Below, in pieces: positions 27,401 to 39,600 of a stretch of DNA of 64,000 bases. The stretch is taken from positions 60,946 to 124,945 of the forward strand of contig NW_020312061.1 in the NCBI RefSeq assembly GCF_002999335.1, read 5' to 3'. Numbering within the stretch: position 1 is the first letter of the stretch; each line of letters opens with the position of its first letter. The translations under genes were made by a program, and so were the position numbers. Source of the stretch: Cyclospora cayetanensis (Eukaryota > Apicomplexa > Conoidasida > Eucoccidiorida > Eimeriidae). The notes below the pieces were generated by a model that ran no database searches, had not been told where the DNA came from, and worked only from the letters and a program-made list of their open reading frames with translations.

Positions 27401-29765
27401 TTCCAGCAGCCCACCCATTCCTATTGCAAATAACAGAGTCATACTAGTCTGAAGTGCAAGCGCAGGCAAAGCACTAAAGCACTTGAACAACTGAACTGGG
27501 TTCAGCGGAAGCAGAGTATTCGGCGTTATTGGGGGAGACGGCACAGAAATGCAGTCTGCCTGCTCACATGCTAGTGAGATACTTGACAAATTACACTGGA
27601 CATTGGGCTTTACAGGCGCCTTCGCACAAATCCCCACTTGCGCCGATGCCAGGCACAAAAACCGCGCTTTACACTCGCACTCCAAGCTACCTCTGCCTGT
27701 ATTCCGCTTGGACTCGTTAATCTCAGCTAAACTGCAAAGGCTTGGTAATCGGGGTGTTCATAGACGTTCATGTGGCAGCGAATACCTTTCTACATTAAAG
27801 AAGTTTTTTGTATTTATCCGAATTGTTCAAGTGCAGTACAGCACCAATGGCATTTACTTCAGCTGCTGGGGGCTGAGCAATGATACGTAAAGGCACGCAA
27901 GTGTTAGGGTTTTTATGTGAGATCGCATGTAGTTTGGGCATTTTGTGATTTGACTGTCAGACTTTAGCCATAATCCGGCAACTTTTGAAGCATTGAAAGC
28001 GCAGTCGTCACCTTTACTCACCCCTAAGGACATTGAGGTTTAATGGGCTTGCTTCCTTTTATGAATATTCCTTTCCTGTTTTTCGGTTCTTTGCTCCGTG
28101 TGCCGATCTACATGAAAAAGCGCAATCAAATGACCTGGAGAGAGGAGGCTGTTGCAGCAGAGATGCTTATTGACCTTACAGCTCCTTCATTACTCGCAAC
28201 GCACAATCATAAGCATCATTTCCTTGCAATACCCAACGTCCATGACGTAGCAGTGCAGGCCATTCTCTACAAACAGGGCACAGCCTCTCTTATGCAACAA
28301 ATTATGGCCTACTACTCTCTTCGCTACGCCCAAACCGAGCACCGTTATCCAGTGCGGGAAACGAAAATACCATGTGATATGATGGGGAATTAAAAATATT
28401 GGCATCACTTATTTGGGGGTCATTTTACTGTCCAGAACGGCCACCAGCATTTAATGTACCTTACAAAGATTTTCCACGACGTGGATGGTCTTAGTGCTGT
28501 TCACCGGCGTGAGTGCCTCCTGCAGTACGACTTTGCAGTAAAGCACATATTAAAGGTGTGACCAGCGTGGTTGCCGACGCGTTCCTACAACGCCTCAGTG
28601 ACTCAATATTGTGCTGGGAAACCGCTTTTGTCCGTGATGATTCACTGTTTCTATCGAAAGTGTTTGAGTCATACACTTGTCCTCCGCAGATCGTATACTA
28701 TTGCCAAGATCCAGAATGGCTAAAAAGGTAGAGCACTACCACGGTGAGGATGGCCTGCTATGGTTGAAGACAAAGCGAGGAATCTTATGCTCAAACATCC
28801 CTTTCGCTCCGCTGTGTAGAAAGTCCTTTGAGGATTTCCACTACAGTGAAAGGGCTCTCACAGTCTTTTTGGTAGCCTGATATGTGTCCAGCAGCACAGG
28901 AGTACGCACTGTCATGGCCAGATCGTCAGCAGTTGAGGCCGTGTACTTCCCGCAGACCCTGCCTTCCCAAAGCCCTCGGTTACCAGAAACACTTGAGCAG
29001 ACCTGACTATGGAATTCACTGGTTAACTGTCGGTTAGGAGAGCACCTAGGTCGCTGTCCGGGCACTCAGCAAACGTGCCTATTTGATCCTTCGCTCCTGC
29101 TCTGTCACGGCTTACGAATTTGCTTAATTATTCATAAATCATGCTGAAAACCTTTAAAATATAGCCCAGTAGAATCGTTACGGACAGGGAATCCAAGGTG
29201 GCTAGTGCGTTTTGGCGTGCATTTTGACCCGCCTGCACACTAACGCGAATGTGGCCAATGCGAACCAATCTGGGGCAGATAGACAAACAACTACGCACCA
29301 ACCGCATTCATTTAAAGCATTTGTGACTCTATGCTCACACAATCCAATTTTTTGGCTTGACTTTTTGCCTTGTGCTTTCATGATTTTAGAACGTCAACCC
29401 GCTGCTCCCCACCAGCATAAGCCGTTTTATCCGGGCCTGGACCAGGTAATCCAGAATCAATCATCATTTTTCCCAATGGATGGATGGAGCAAGCAGCTGT
29501 CTAGTGAACGTGAATGTATGCCCAAAGCTTGAGAGACATATGCATAGAACTATGACGAGCTGCAGTCAGTTGTGTGTATCGAGTGTGCAGATTTGGTTCT
29601 GGTGGATCAGTAGACTTTACTGGGTGAACCAGAAATCGCCAGACGAAAAAGGTCATAAAAAGGTGGCTATGAGTATAGAAGAATTACTCAGAGATCTACT
29701 TTTTCTTACTCGACGGATTCCTCTAGAAGTTGGTGTCATAGAAATATCAGTACTGGCTTAAAATT
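27400..29765 (+). mobile_element. Decayed Ty3/gypsy retrotransposon pol, plus strand
   Basis: Pol pieces appear in order with frameshifts and stops. An RT segment at about 27.59-27.74 kb reads like FxGAFxQIPxxADARHKxAL, then a P(L/F)GLVN box. RNase H spans about 28.11-28.56 kb, with TWREE, LAIPNVHDVAVQAILYKQ, MAYYSLRYAQTEHRYPVRE, and YDFAVKHI, continued in another frame by KGVTSVVADA. The integrase zinc-binding part is near 28.75-28.9 kb, starting DGLLWLKTKRGILC. A weak HPQTDGQ-like core remnant, GADRQTTTHQ, lies near 29.27 kb, and an integrase C-terminal ADLVLVD lies near 29.6 kb. It is inactive as read. No LTR pair was found by eye. Confidence 0.78.
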
Positions 29766-31963
29766 TCAAAGCTCCCAGAATTGTTTGCAAACTTTGTCGT
29801 GAGGGCAAGTGATCCTTGTGGAGACAAAGAACGCACAGGGATGCTAGATATACTGGATTTCAGGACTATTGAGCGCTAACAATACATTAAACGGGAATTA
29901 TTGTTGAAGTGGAGTGGGGAGGGCCCACCTCGGTTGTCGACAGAAGAGCAGCTGTCGGATTCGTTGCCTGTTTGTGTGCTTTCTTATAGCAGAAAGCTCA
30001 CACACTTCAGCACTCCGACAACAGCGTGCCAGCATCGCAGTGGTTGTGCTGGTCTGGTCTTGCTTTCATTGTTGGCTAGTTTACATCTCTCTCTCTCCGT
30101 CTATTTCTCTCTACTGGTACGTGCACAACTTGCTGTCCTAGCTTCCCCTGATTTTGATTTAAGCCTGCCATGGAAGTAGTAATAAGAAGGGAACTCCTTT
30201 ATTGTCCTTTGTGCATTTCGTCCCGATGGACTAATACGGGACACGAGGGCAGGTACTTAGAAGTGAGGAAAGTGTTGAGGACTCGGCCACTTATGCAGTG
30301 CTCAGTGTAAGGTATCTTAAGGGACACAGTTTGCCTTCGACTCGATGCAAATCTTATCGAAGGCTACTGAGTGCTTCCAAAAGAACCCCTGCTTTTTTCT
30401 GCCCGCGCTCCTATGAGCTCCCGACTTCAGGGGACATACGCTAGTGGGGTGCTCACGTCGATACCGTCCAAGCACACCGATCATCCAGAGCTAGCTGCGT
30501 ATAGCATTCGGTTAACACGCACACAACATCGTGTCCTCATACATCGAGCTAAGACTACTCTGCAGTAAAGAAGACATACCACCCCACATCAATGAGCCAG
30601 TTCTTTACTTTGCTAGTCGAATATTGCTGTAGTAGACAGTGTGTATTGTTAACTTAGTCTTCTACATAATTATTATGCTTATCTATTCACATATCTACCC
30701 CTCCTTCTTTCCCCTCCCCAGCCTGTTCTGGTTGCTTATCCCTAATCTGTGGAGCGCCTGTCTCGTGGGCGAAACCCTGCACTCTAGTACTCATGCGCCC
30801 CTGTCTTGTTTGCACCACCCCACACAAGCACTACACCGAAATCCAGACTCTCCAGGGATATCACTTCACTGACACGGAAAGGCTTGGTGGGTTGGCCTCG
30901 GTGGCGAAAGCCTCCACCAGGCAGTTCACTTAGCACCGCAAGTACCAAGAACTTGCGGTGTCTGCGGTGCTGTGGAGGCAGAGGCTACTGTCTGGCGCAT
31001 ATTGTGACCCAGCTTTTGTGGCTATGCGCGGCTCACTCCCTTCAGGTAGTCCCTAGCTATTGTATGCGCATTGAGAATTGATACCCAGGTGTGTTAACCA
31101 TGCGGGGAGCCTCACCCCATAGGAACCCCGTGGATTAGCCGCCAAGAGAGTCCTTACAAAAATCTGCAGCTACATGCTCTTCAGGAATGCCCCTAAACGC
31201 ATCAGAAGGAGCTCTTGCAGGGGTAGCATTTTTTACCCGGGTCAGCGACTGCTCAGCAGTGGGTGCATATGCACCGCATGTCGACGCACGTGGCTCTGCT
31301 GAGACCCAAAAATATATGACTATCCCCATGAAGACTCCTCGGAAATTTTGCTACTCTTTAATCTGCCGAAGTATGAAGGGCGAGGAACGCATGCGCCGCT
31401 ACTGCGGACCTGCAGACACTTGGGGCCGTTCAGCAGCTGCAGCAGCGGCCGCTACGGCTGACTCTTGGAGCAATAGAACTTGTTCACCAAGTTAGACAGT
31501 ATTTTCTAGAACTTCATGCTTTTTCTGTGCTGTGTACTTGGCCGGAGACCTGCGTGCCTTGCCATTCACTACAACCTTTAGAGCCTTACCCACTTTAACC
31601 CCAGGGCCCCATCCGTAACCCCCAGGTGCCCTCCCAATTAGACTGTTTCTGCATGCAATCCTGAAGGCTCTGGCTGGAAGCTTGCGCACACTGTGCCGGG
31701 GGTGGCGCATGCGTGCTACACAGGGCCTTCTTTCCGCAGTAAGAGACCACTGGTATTTTCGCCAAATCTACGCACAGTGAGGCGCACAAAGAGCTCCTGG
31801 GGGTTGCGGCCCGGCTATGCCGGAGCTGCGAACACACCCCAATCGCCGCACACATGCATGTTTCTCTCCTGGTCCGAGCTCATGAGGGCGCTACACGTTT
31901 CGAACTGCTGTGTGTAGTGAGAGCCCCCCCAGCCACCCACCTGCAGCAGCAGCGCCTCCAGCG
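29766..31963. other. Repeat-flanking DNA and 5' flank of the M16-like gene
   Basis: No supported gene. A dispersed repeat block sits at 30515-30572. Open frames around 31.2-31.9 kb have alanine runs but no splice or domain support and probably belong to the promoter or 5' UTR of the gene starting at 31964. Confidence 0.45.
30515..30572. repeat. Dispersed repeat block, copy 2 of 3
   Basis: Aligns by eye with 10530-10590 and 44863-44922: a shared CGCACACAACAT start, a TGTCCTCATAC-like middle and ACTACTCTGCAGTAAA at the end. Confidence 0.5.
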
Positions 31964-33586
31964 ATGGTGATTTTGCTGGTTCTGCTGTTGCCTCTGGCAA
32001 TCCTTGCCTCCTCCTTTGGAGGGAGCCCTGGGAACGCGGCCCTTGGAGCTCCCAAAAGGAGAGTCAGCAGAAATGCCGTGCTACTAGCCGTTTGCTGCCT
32101 CGCTGCCATCATCGGACGCTACACAGGCGATGCCCTAGTAAGGCTCGCGGAGGCAGCTAGAGAGTCCACCTCGCCACCTTTAGCAACGCCCTTCAATGAA
32201 GAGCGAAGGCAGGAGCAGGGAAGGCAGCAACTCGGCGGACGTGGCGAAGCCAGTGCGCTTCCAGAGGACATCGAGCTCCTTGAACTTCTGAGCCCCTCCA
32301 TCGACGCGCGTAAAAAGCTCCTCGCGAGGTACTTGTCCATGTAGAGGGTAGACATATATATACAAATGTATGTATATGGGTGTATGCATGGAGTGGATGT
32401 GCTTGGATGCTCATTTCTTTCTTGCCGTCTCAAGTAGGGCGAAGAAGGGCCGAAAGTTGCACACGGATTCAACTGTGTGTCTTTCTAGGCCTCCCGCGAT
32501 TTCCCACTTGAGGTGATTGCGGAGACGGGTAAAAGTGTTCTTTTCGCACGTATGTATGCGTGAGCCTGTGCATTGTGCCTGTGTGCCACAGTGTTCATAT
32601 AAATGTTCATATGTGTGTGGCAGCAGTGGTAAGGTGCAGTCCGCAAGAACAGGCTCAAAAGAGGCCTTACACTGTAGCGCGATGTTGGGTAGCACCACCC
32701 TCGCGTTGAGGAGCCATGCGCACGCATGAATTCCTCGCTGTATTCTTTCCAAGCGGTCCTAGTCTATCCGTGCAATTGTCTCACGATCGCCAGCAAGAAC
32801 CGCTTTTGAGCTTTCGAAAACACTTTGCTATTCTGCCCAGGCGCAAGAGGGCAGGAGGCAGACCTTTCTTGCACGCGGCTACAGTGCGTGTGCGCGCTCA
32901 TGTTCCCTCTGCTGCCGATGGATGTCAGGTTGTCCAATGGGCTTGAGGTTCTAGCAATGCAAGACAGCTCGTCGCTCGAGGGGGGACTTGTGCAGGTTTC
33001 TGCATCCTTTATCGGCGGCTCCCGTAAAGAGCCCCTCCATCTGCCCGGCCTCGCTTTCCTTGTGGCGCAATGCACCTTTCGAGGAGAACGGATCGGAGGA
33101 ATTTTTGCCAAAGAGCAGCAGCAGGAGCAACAAGGGGGCTATGAATCCTTCGCGGCACTCATCAAGGCTCTTGGAAGCCCTCATCCACTGCATTTGTCTG
33201 TGAATGAGCTGGAGAGCTCCTTGGCATTTCAGGTATGCTAATATTTAGATCGAAATGTGTTGATTCACACGTCCGACTCCCTTTGGCACATATGCACAAA
33301 ATACGATTTTGCCGTTTGCAACCTTGCTGGCGCTGTGAAGGCTTGTGTGTGCCTGCACCTATGTATGGCTATGGCTGATGATGACTTTGTGGCTGGTACT
33401 ACTTCTTCCGTGTCCTAGGCGTAGCTGTGGTTGAGCCTTGTGTTTTTGATCCTTTGGCATTCAATCCCCTTTGCCGTGTAGGCTTGCTTCTGGACATCTT
33501 GGGCAGCGCGTGGATTTCTCTTGTGCCCTTGTGTATGTGTGTATGTATGTGAATGTATATGTGTATGTATGTGAGTGTATGTGCGA

Positions 33587-33656
<70 letters not shown>

Positions 33657-36600
33657 GAATGTATGTATATGAATGCATATGTGTACGTATATGTGTATGT
33701 GTGTGGGTGTGTATACATGTATATGAATGTATATGTATATATGTGTGTGTGTATGCATGTATATAAATGTATATGTGTATGTGTGTGTATGCATGTGTAT
33801 TTGCATGCATGTGTATGTGTGTGCTTGTACGTGCTTGTATGCTCCGAGTAGATTCCTGTTGAGCGGCTGGCCGCTGCCCTAGGAGGACTTCGCGAAGCGC
33901 TCTCCCCGCAGTCTCTTTGCTCAAATGATTTGGATGGGGCTCTCATGGAGTTAAAGCAGCTTCAAGGATCTCTTCAATTGAAGTGTGCAGCGGACCATTA
34001 CTGTCGACGGAATGCTGTTCTCAAGAGCCATGTGGTCAGTTGCCGCTATTGGTGCTGCTATCCATGTGGCGTGCAGCCGACTTCGTACGGGGGGTGTCCT
34101 GTATTACACTGCGTTCCGTCTGATTGTGTGCGCCTTTGGATGAGTGTGTGTGAAAGTGTATGTGTGTAAGTATGTGTGAAAGGTGTGTGTGAAAGTGTAT
34201 GTGTGTACGTAGGTGCATGTGTGCATCATGTGTGTAAGTGAAAATGTGTGTGTGTGTGTATGTGTTTTATGCGCAGTTGAATCCGAATCACCGCGCGAAC
34301 TGCTTTTATGCCATGGGATTGGAGCTGTTGCACGCGCTTCGCTCTGCGCAGTGGCGCTCTGGGGATTTGGAAGGGTGGCGAAGATGGCAGAGGCGGAAGC
34401 GGAGGCTGCAGAAGGACCAGCACCGTCAGCAGTCTACTGCTGGCAGCGCAGCTGGCGGATCTGTCGCTGCAGGAGTTGCTACGTTTGCCTCCACCTCTTT
34501 GCCGCTCCTACGCCAGGAGCAGCAGCAGCAGGACCAGAGTTCCACAGGCGTTGCCGGAGGGGCCCCTCACAAGGGGCCCTTTTGGCCCCGATCCCCTTCC
34601 CCATTGGGCGGGTTCAAAGCCCCCCGCCTTGTTTACGTTGAGGAGCTCGGAGTGGACGTCCTAGCGGCAGACGTCGATATTAGAGAAGCTGCTTTTCTCT
34701 GGAGGCGGCATTACTACGTTCCCAACGGGATTGCACTGGTCCTTGTGGGACCGCAAGATCCAGAGCAGCTCTTGCTGCTCGCGCACCAAGCTCTGGGCAG
34801 TTTAGAGCCCAATCTTAAGCTGCAGACTCGTTTTCGGTGCAGCGACAACAGGGCTTCGGAGATAGAGAGTCTGAATCCACAGCCCCCCGCCTTCGCGCCT
34901 CAGTGGCAACCCCACGCTGCAGATGCAGCATCTGCAGACGCAGGCACGAGCAGGGCAGGCAAGCAGAAGGGCCGCACCGGAGCAGACAGGGATTTTGGGA
35001 GGCCTTCAGCGTGTCCTAATCCTCTAGACTACGAGGAAGCGGGGGGGGGCCCTCATGTCTTCACGCGTGCAACCGTAGCGGCATCGGCGGGTGCAAGAGA
35101 AGCTGAGGGGCACCTGCAGCCTGTTGCACGCCCTAAGGACCTTGAAAAATTGCTCTTGATACAGCCCTCCAGTCGGTTTTCACACAGTGTGGAGTTCATC
35201 TTTGTTATGGAAACGGAGGGGCCCAGGAGGCCTCCGTGCAAGGATATAGAGTAGGCATGCGGCACTGCACGTCAATCCCGAAGCTTTTTCCCAGCGGACT
35301 TCCCTGGCGTTTGTGTGCTGCGACTATGTTTTCGCTCTTGGGGTGGGCCCAGCGCGCCTGTCTGTCGGCTTCTCAACTTGGCTGTTTACTGTTCTCTCCA
35401 AATTGCTGCTGGGTGTGTTCTCAGGGCCTGCCTGGCGTGCGTTGCTTGTGATGCTGCTGCGTCTTCCCTGCTGCGGGGGTGCTCCTGCCTCCTGTCGCGA
35501 GGGAACCCAAGGCTTCCCTGTATCATTGAATCCCTTCCTTCGTGAACGGTTGTTCCTCTTTCGTTCTGGTGTCTTTGCTGCTGCAGGCTAGCCGCGAATC
35601 TCTTCAGCATGGGGGGCCCCGGAAGCTGTCTGGGGGCCCTCCGGGCTGCCGGATTGGCTGAGGCTTTGGAGGTGTCTATGGAGTACACGGCTTGCAGTGC
35701 TGAGCTGCGGGTGTCTTTGAGCGTTTCTGGAGGCTCTCTCAAGCACCCGACTATTGAGCTCACAGGCAAACTACTCTTTACATTCATTCAGTACGTGGGG
35801 ACGATGGATGGAAGGGGAAGGGGAAGAAGGAAGGAGGAAAGGCCTTATGGGGGATTTAAAGGGTCCTCTTATCCCTTTGCGGAGTGGCTACTACTCCTCC
35901 GGCTCTACGAAGCGTGGATCATCTGCAAACCTCCGCTGTCTGCTGCGGCCTCCGGCTCGCCGAGTTTTGCACAGCTGCTGCTCGCAGCTGGCTTGGCTTT
36001 GGACTGTCTCTGTCTTTGGGGTGAGGGCTTCGTTTTTGCTTCAATGAGTGGCGCTGTGCGCTATGCGAGCTCCTTGCCCTCTGTCCATCTACCCTGATGT
36101 GCTCCGTGTTGCAGGCTGTGGAGGCATCTGGCTTCCTCAAAAGAACCTTGGGCGGCGGTGATGCGTCGTTTTGAGGCTGAGGAAATAGGCTTTCATCTGC
36201 ACAAGAGGCAGGTACACGCGACGGCTCCTTCCCTCTCTGGATTGTCTGCTGAAGCAGCGTACGGGGAAGCGCATGCTGCCGCCTTGCCGCTGACACCCCT
36301 TGCTTTAGACGGCTTGGGAAGGCGGCCGCAAATGCCGCATCTGACACCGCAGGAGGAAGCGATTTATTTGTCGGGGAACCTCCTAGGGAAAGCGGGCAGT
36401 CGTGTCTTTCTAGTGGACTGGCTTGTGCAAAAGGTTCCCAGGGAGGAGTTCGTGCAGTTCCTCTCCGCCTTAACTCCCAGCAATCTGATCCTCGTGGTAT
36501 GTCTGTGCGGATCTAGCGAGGGGGGGCAATCGCTAAACGCTTCTGCAGATGCCCGCGTAGAGCCCACATAGCCGGTCCAAGCATATATGTTACAAGATTT

Positions 36601-39600
36601 GCGACGCCACATTGAGTTTTTGCACTGCCTAGCTCTTGTTCAGCAGCGCATAGCAGTTTGCCCATCTTTGTCTGGAACGGGGTATGAATATGGGTGCATG
36701 TATGTCTGCATGCAAAGACGAGCATACCCAAAAAAATCCGCGACGTCTGACTGTGCCTGCCCCTAAACGCTTTCAGTTGGAGAGTCCTCTTATAGCGCCC
36801 CTCTGCACACGCTTGGCCCCATTCCTTCGTTTGCCATTTTCGGTGCTGCCGTTGGAAGAGCACTGGAAGAATCGGTGGAGTGCCCTCACAACCCTAGCGC
36901 CTGATGAAGTCTCGAGACTTGCAAGAAGCCTCGGCCTCTCGCTTCCAGGGGAGGACCCCTTTCTGCCCATGCGCAGCGGATCGTCGTCGCTTTGGCACCC
37001 ACGGAACCGTCCAGAAGAAGCGACAGCAGCGGCAGGAACGACAGATAGTGCAACGACATCCCAAGAAGAAGCGGCAAACCATCTTGTCAAAGCAGTCCCC
37101 TTACCTAAAGAAGGGGCGTGCAGCTCCGTATGCGAGGTTTTTATAGACTCCAGGAACCCCATAGGAGTTCCTAAGGCATATGCAACCTTCTGGCTCTTCC
37201 CAGGCTTGGCTTCCCGGCCTGCAACGTCGACGAGCAGCAGCAGCAGCAGGACGAGCAGCAGCAGCAGCAAGGGCAGCGGCACGAGCAAGAAAAACCGCAA
37301 GGCTCTGCGGCGGCGAAGTGAACGCATCAAGTCCCTAGTGGCCCTTTCCCTCTTTATACACACCGTTGTCGAGATGCTTTTTGACGTAAGTGCCAATCCG
37401 CAAACAGTGGAAAACCACCTGTGGAAACAGACTCCCCGCACTGTACCCGCGCACTGCGAGGCGCGGCCACACGGCGTCCTGTGGGCCTTGTGGGGGAAAT
37501 TTAAGGCTTGAAGGGGTCTTCTGGATATGTTTTAGCGGGTTTGAATAGTGTGACGGTCCTGGAAAAGCTGCTTGGGGTGTAGAGCTTGACGGGGGGTGGT
37601 GGAATGCTGTTTGGTGCAGCCCCTCGGTACTGCAGCTGTGAGCGGCGCATTTGTCTCTGTCTCTGTGGACGTCGAGTCTTCTGCGCTGAAGGTAAGGAAT
37701 TGGGCGCAAGGCTTCCTTTTCTCTCTCTTAGAGGAGTTGATGCTTGTTTGATGGCAATGGCGGAAAAAAGCCTGGGCAAAGCTGCTTCGCGCGAGTCGGC
37801 CTTCTCAGTACCGTAACGTGCTGTGTCGTAATAGCGGGAGCGCTCTAAATGACTGCGCAAGTATGGGAATACGCGGCATGCTCCATTTGTTGTTGGTGTT
37901 CTGCACTGCTTCCAGATTCGCCTGCAGTGCCCTTCGGGTGGCATGCGACTTCTGATCCAACTTCTCTTCTCCGCAATGTGGGCAGCGAGCAGCAATGGCC
38001 GAGAGGCCACGGGGGTGGTGCCTTTATGGGGCCCAGGGGCCCCCCCGGAGTTCAAGACATATTTCAACTGCGGCGAAGCAACACACGTCCAGACCCCCTT
38101 CTGCTTGGGAGAGCTGGATATACTCACGTTTTCATCTGTAAAGCAGAGGACTCTCCTGCGCATTGCGGCGGCCGAGGGAGGCAACTGGCTTGCCTGCATT
38201 GCTGGAGAAGTCAGGAACCAACTGATGGTGCGAAACAAGCCCCCAAGAGCCCTCGTTGCAGAAGTGCTCGCCACCATAACTGCGCCCGATGCAGAACGGG
38301 CAGGGGCCATCTTGACGCAGGAAGTCTTCTTTCAAGCTTTCTTCTCGGTACATTTAAGCCTAAATCCTGATCGCGATGACAGGGGGCCAAAGTGCAGGCT
38401 GTCACCAGCGCCTCCCGTTGCCACCTTCACAAGCGCACACCCCTAACCGCACATGCACAATGCTGGTTGCGCGGTAGGCATCTACACTGCTGCAGCTGCG
38501 ACTTCTGCTGGTGCGGCTTCAGGGCGATGTGTCTTCATCAGAGGCGGCCGAATGGGCAGAAGCAGCAGCCACGTCCTTAGGACTCAGTGCGGAGAATCGC
38601 ATGCCTGCCCTCCCTTCTCTGTCCGATATGCAGCCTATTCCCCTCTCCTTCCTAGCAAGCGCTACTCGCAGCAGGAACGCCACCGTAAGCAGCAGAGGGG
38701 ACGGTAAATCAAAGCCCCAGACTTCCGCTCATGCAGACGCAGTTGTCCCCCGAGTTCGCATACGAGTGAACGCCGACATCAACAGAGCTGCCGCTTGCAG
38801 CCCAAAGGGATGGAGCTTGGGGGGCTCCCGACCTCACAAGGATTACTTCTTAAATAAAGGAGGTGTCTTCGAGCTGTCTATCCAGGTCAGCTGAAGGAAT
38901 CGGTTTCATCGTGGGAGGGAGGGAAGGCGGGGGGCTTTTCTCGTTTTTTATGGATATGTAGCTGCTGGTGTGTGTGTGCAACGTGCTGCCGACTTAGAGG
39001 ACATGCATGCTTAACCGGCTTTCCTTGTGTGCATTCTCTTTGCCTTGATGTCGAATGATGATGTCGAATTACATTTAATCCCCGTTGACCATTCCATGAG
39101 CAAAAGAACGATAGGAGGAGGGCTTGCTGCTGCATAGCGCCAAAGTACACCGCAGTTGGTGCGGTTGCTCCCACTGTATTGTATTGGCTTGTGCGAACGC
39201 GTTGCGCAGCTGGGCTTGCTGAGCTCCCATCAATTAGCAGGAGCAAAGGTTATGGAATTAGTGCTAAAGGAGGCCCTCCATCTGCATTTTTGCGAGCGTC
39301 TACCTGCATGTGGATCCGTAGATGTTCAACTGATAACGGAAGTAAGCAACAGCGGTAGTACTCCTTAGGGGCGACGCATGAAACCCCTGCGAGCGCAGCA
39401 GCTTTACTGGCAGCAAGTGCAACACGAGTGGTCAGTCAGATGTAGCGTCTTTTTCTTTCTTCGCGCGGTTCTATGCCAGCGACACGTTCTTATGCCTCGC
39501 CTCTACACGTTCTTATGCCTCGCCTCTACACGTTCTCAGGGTGCCTTCTTTACGTCGCTGGCTGTGCGGATCCATGGAGCTGACGGAACCAGCCAATGGG

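Noticed and set aside
33399..33946. Minus-strand frames of His/Thr/Tyr repeats
   Set aside because: These are only the translation of the GT/AT microsatellite in an intron.
37501..38310. Long minus-strand open frame of about 270 codons
   Set aside because: It lies antisense to the M16-like exon at 37928-38347, has no domain, and is explained by composition of the coding strand.
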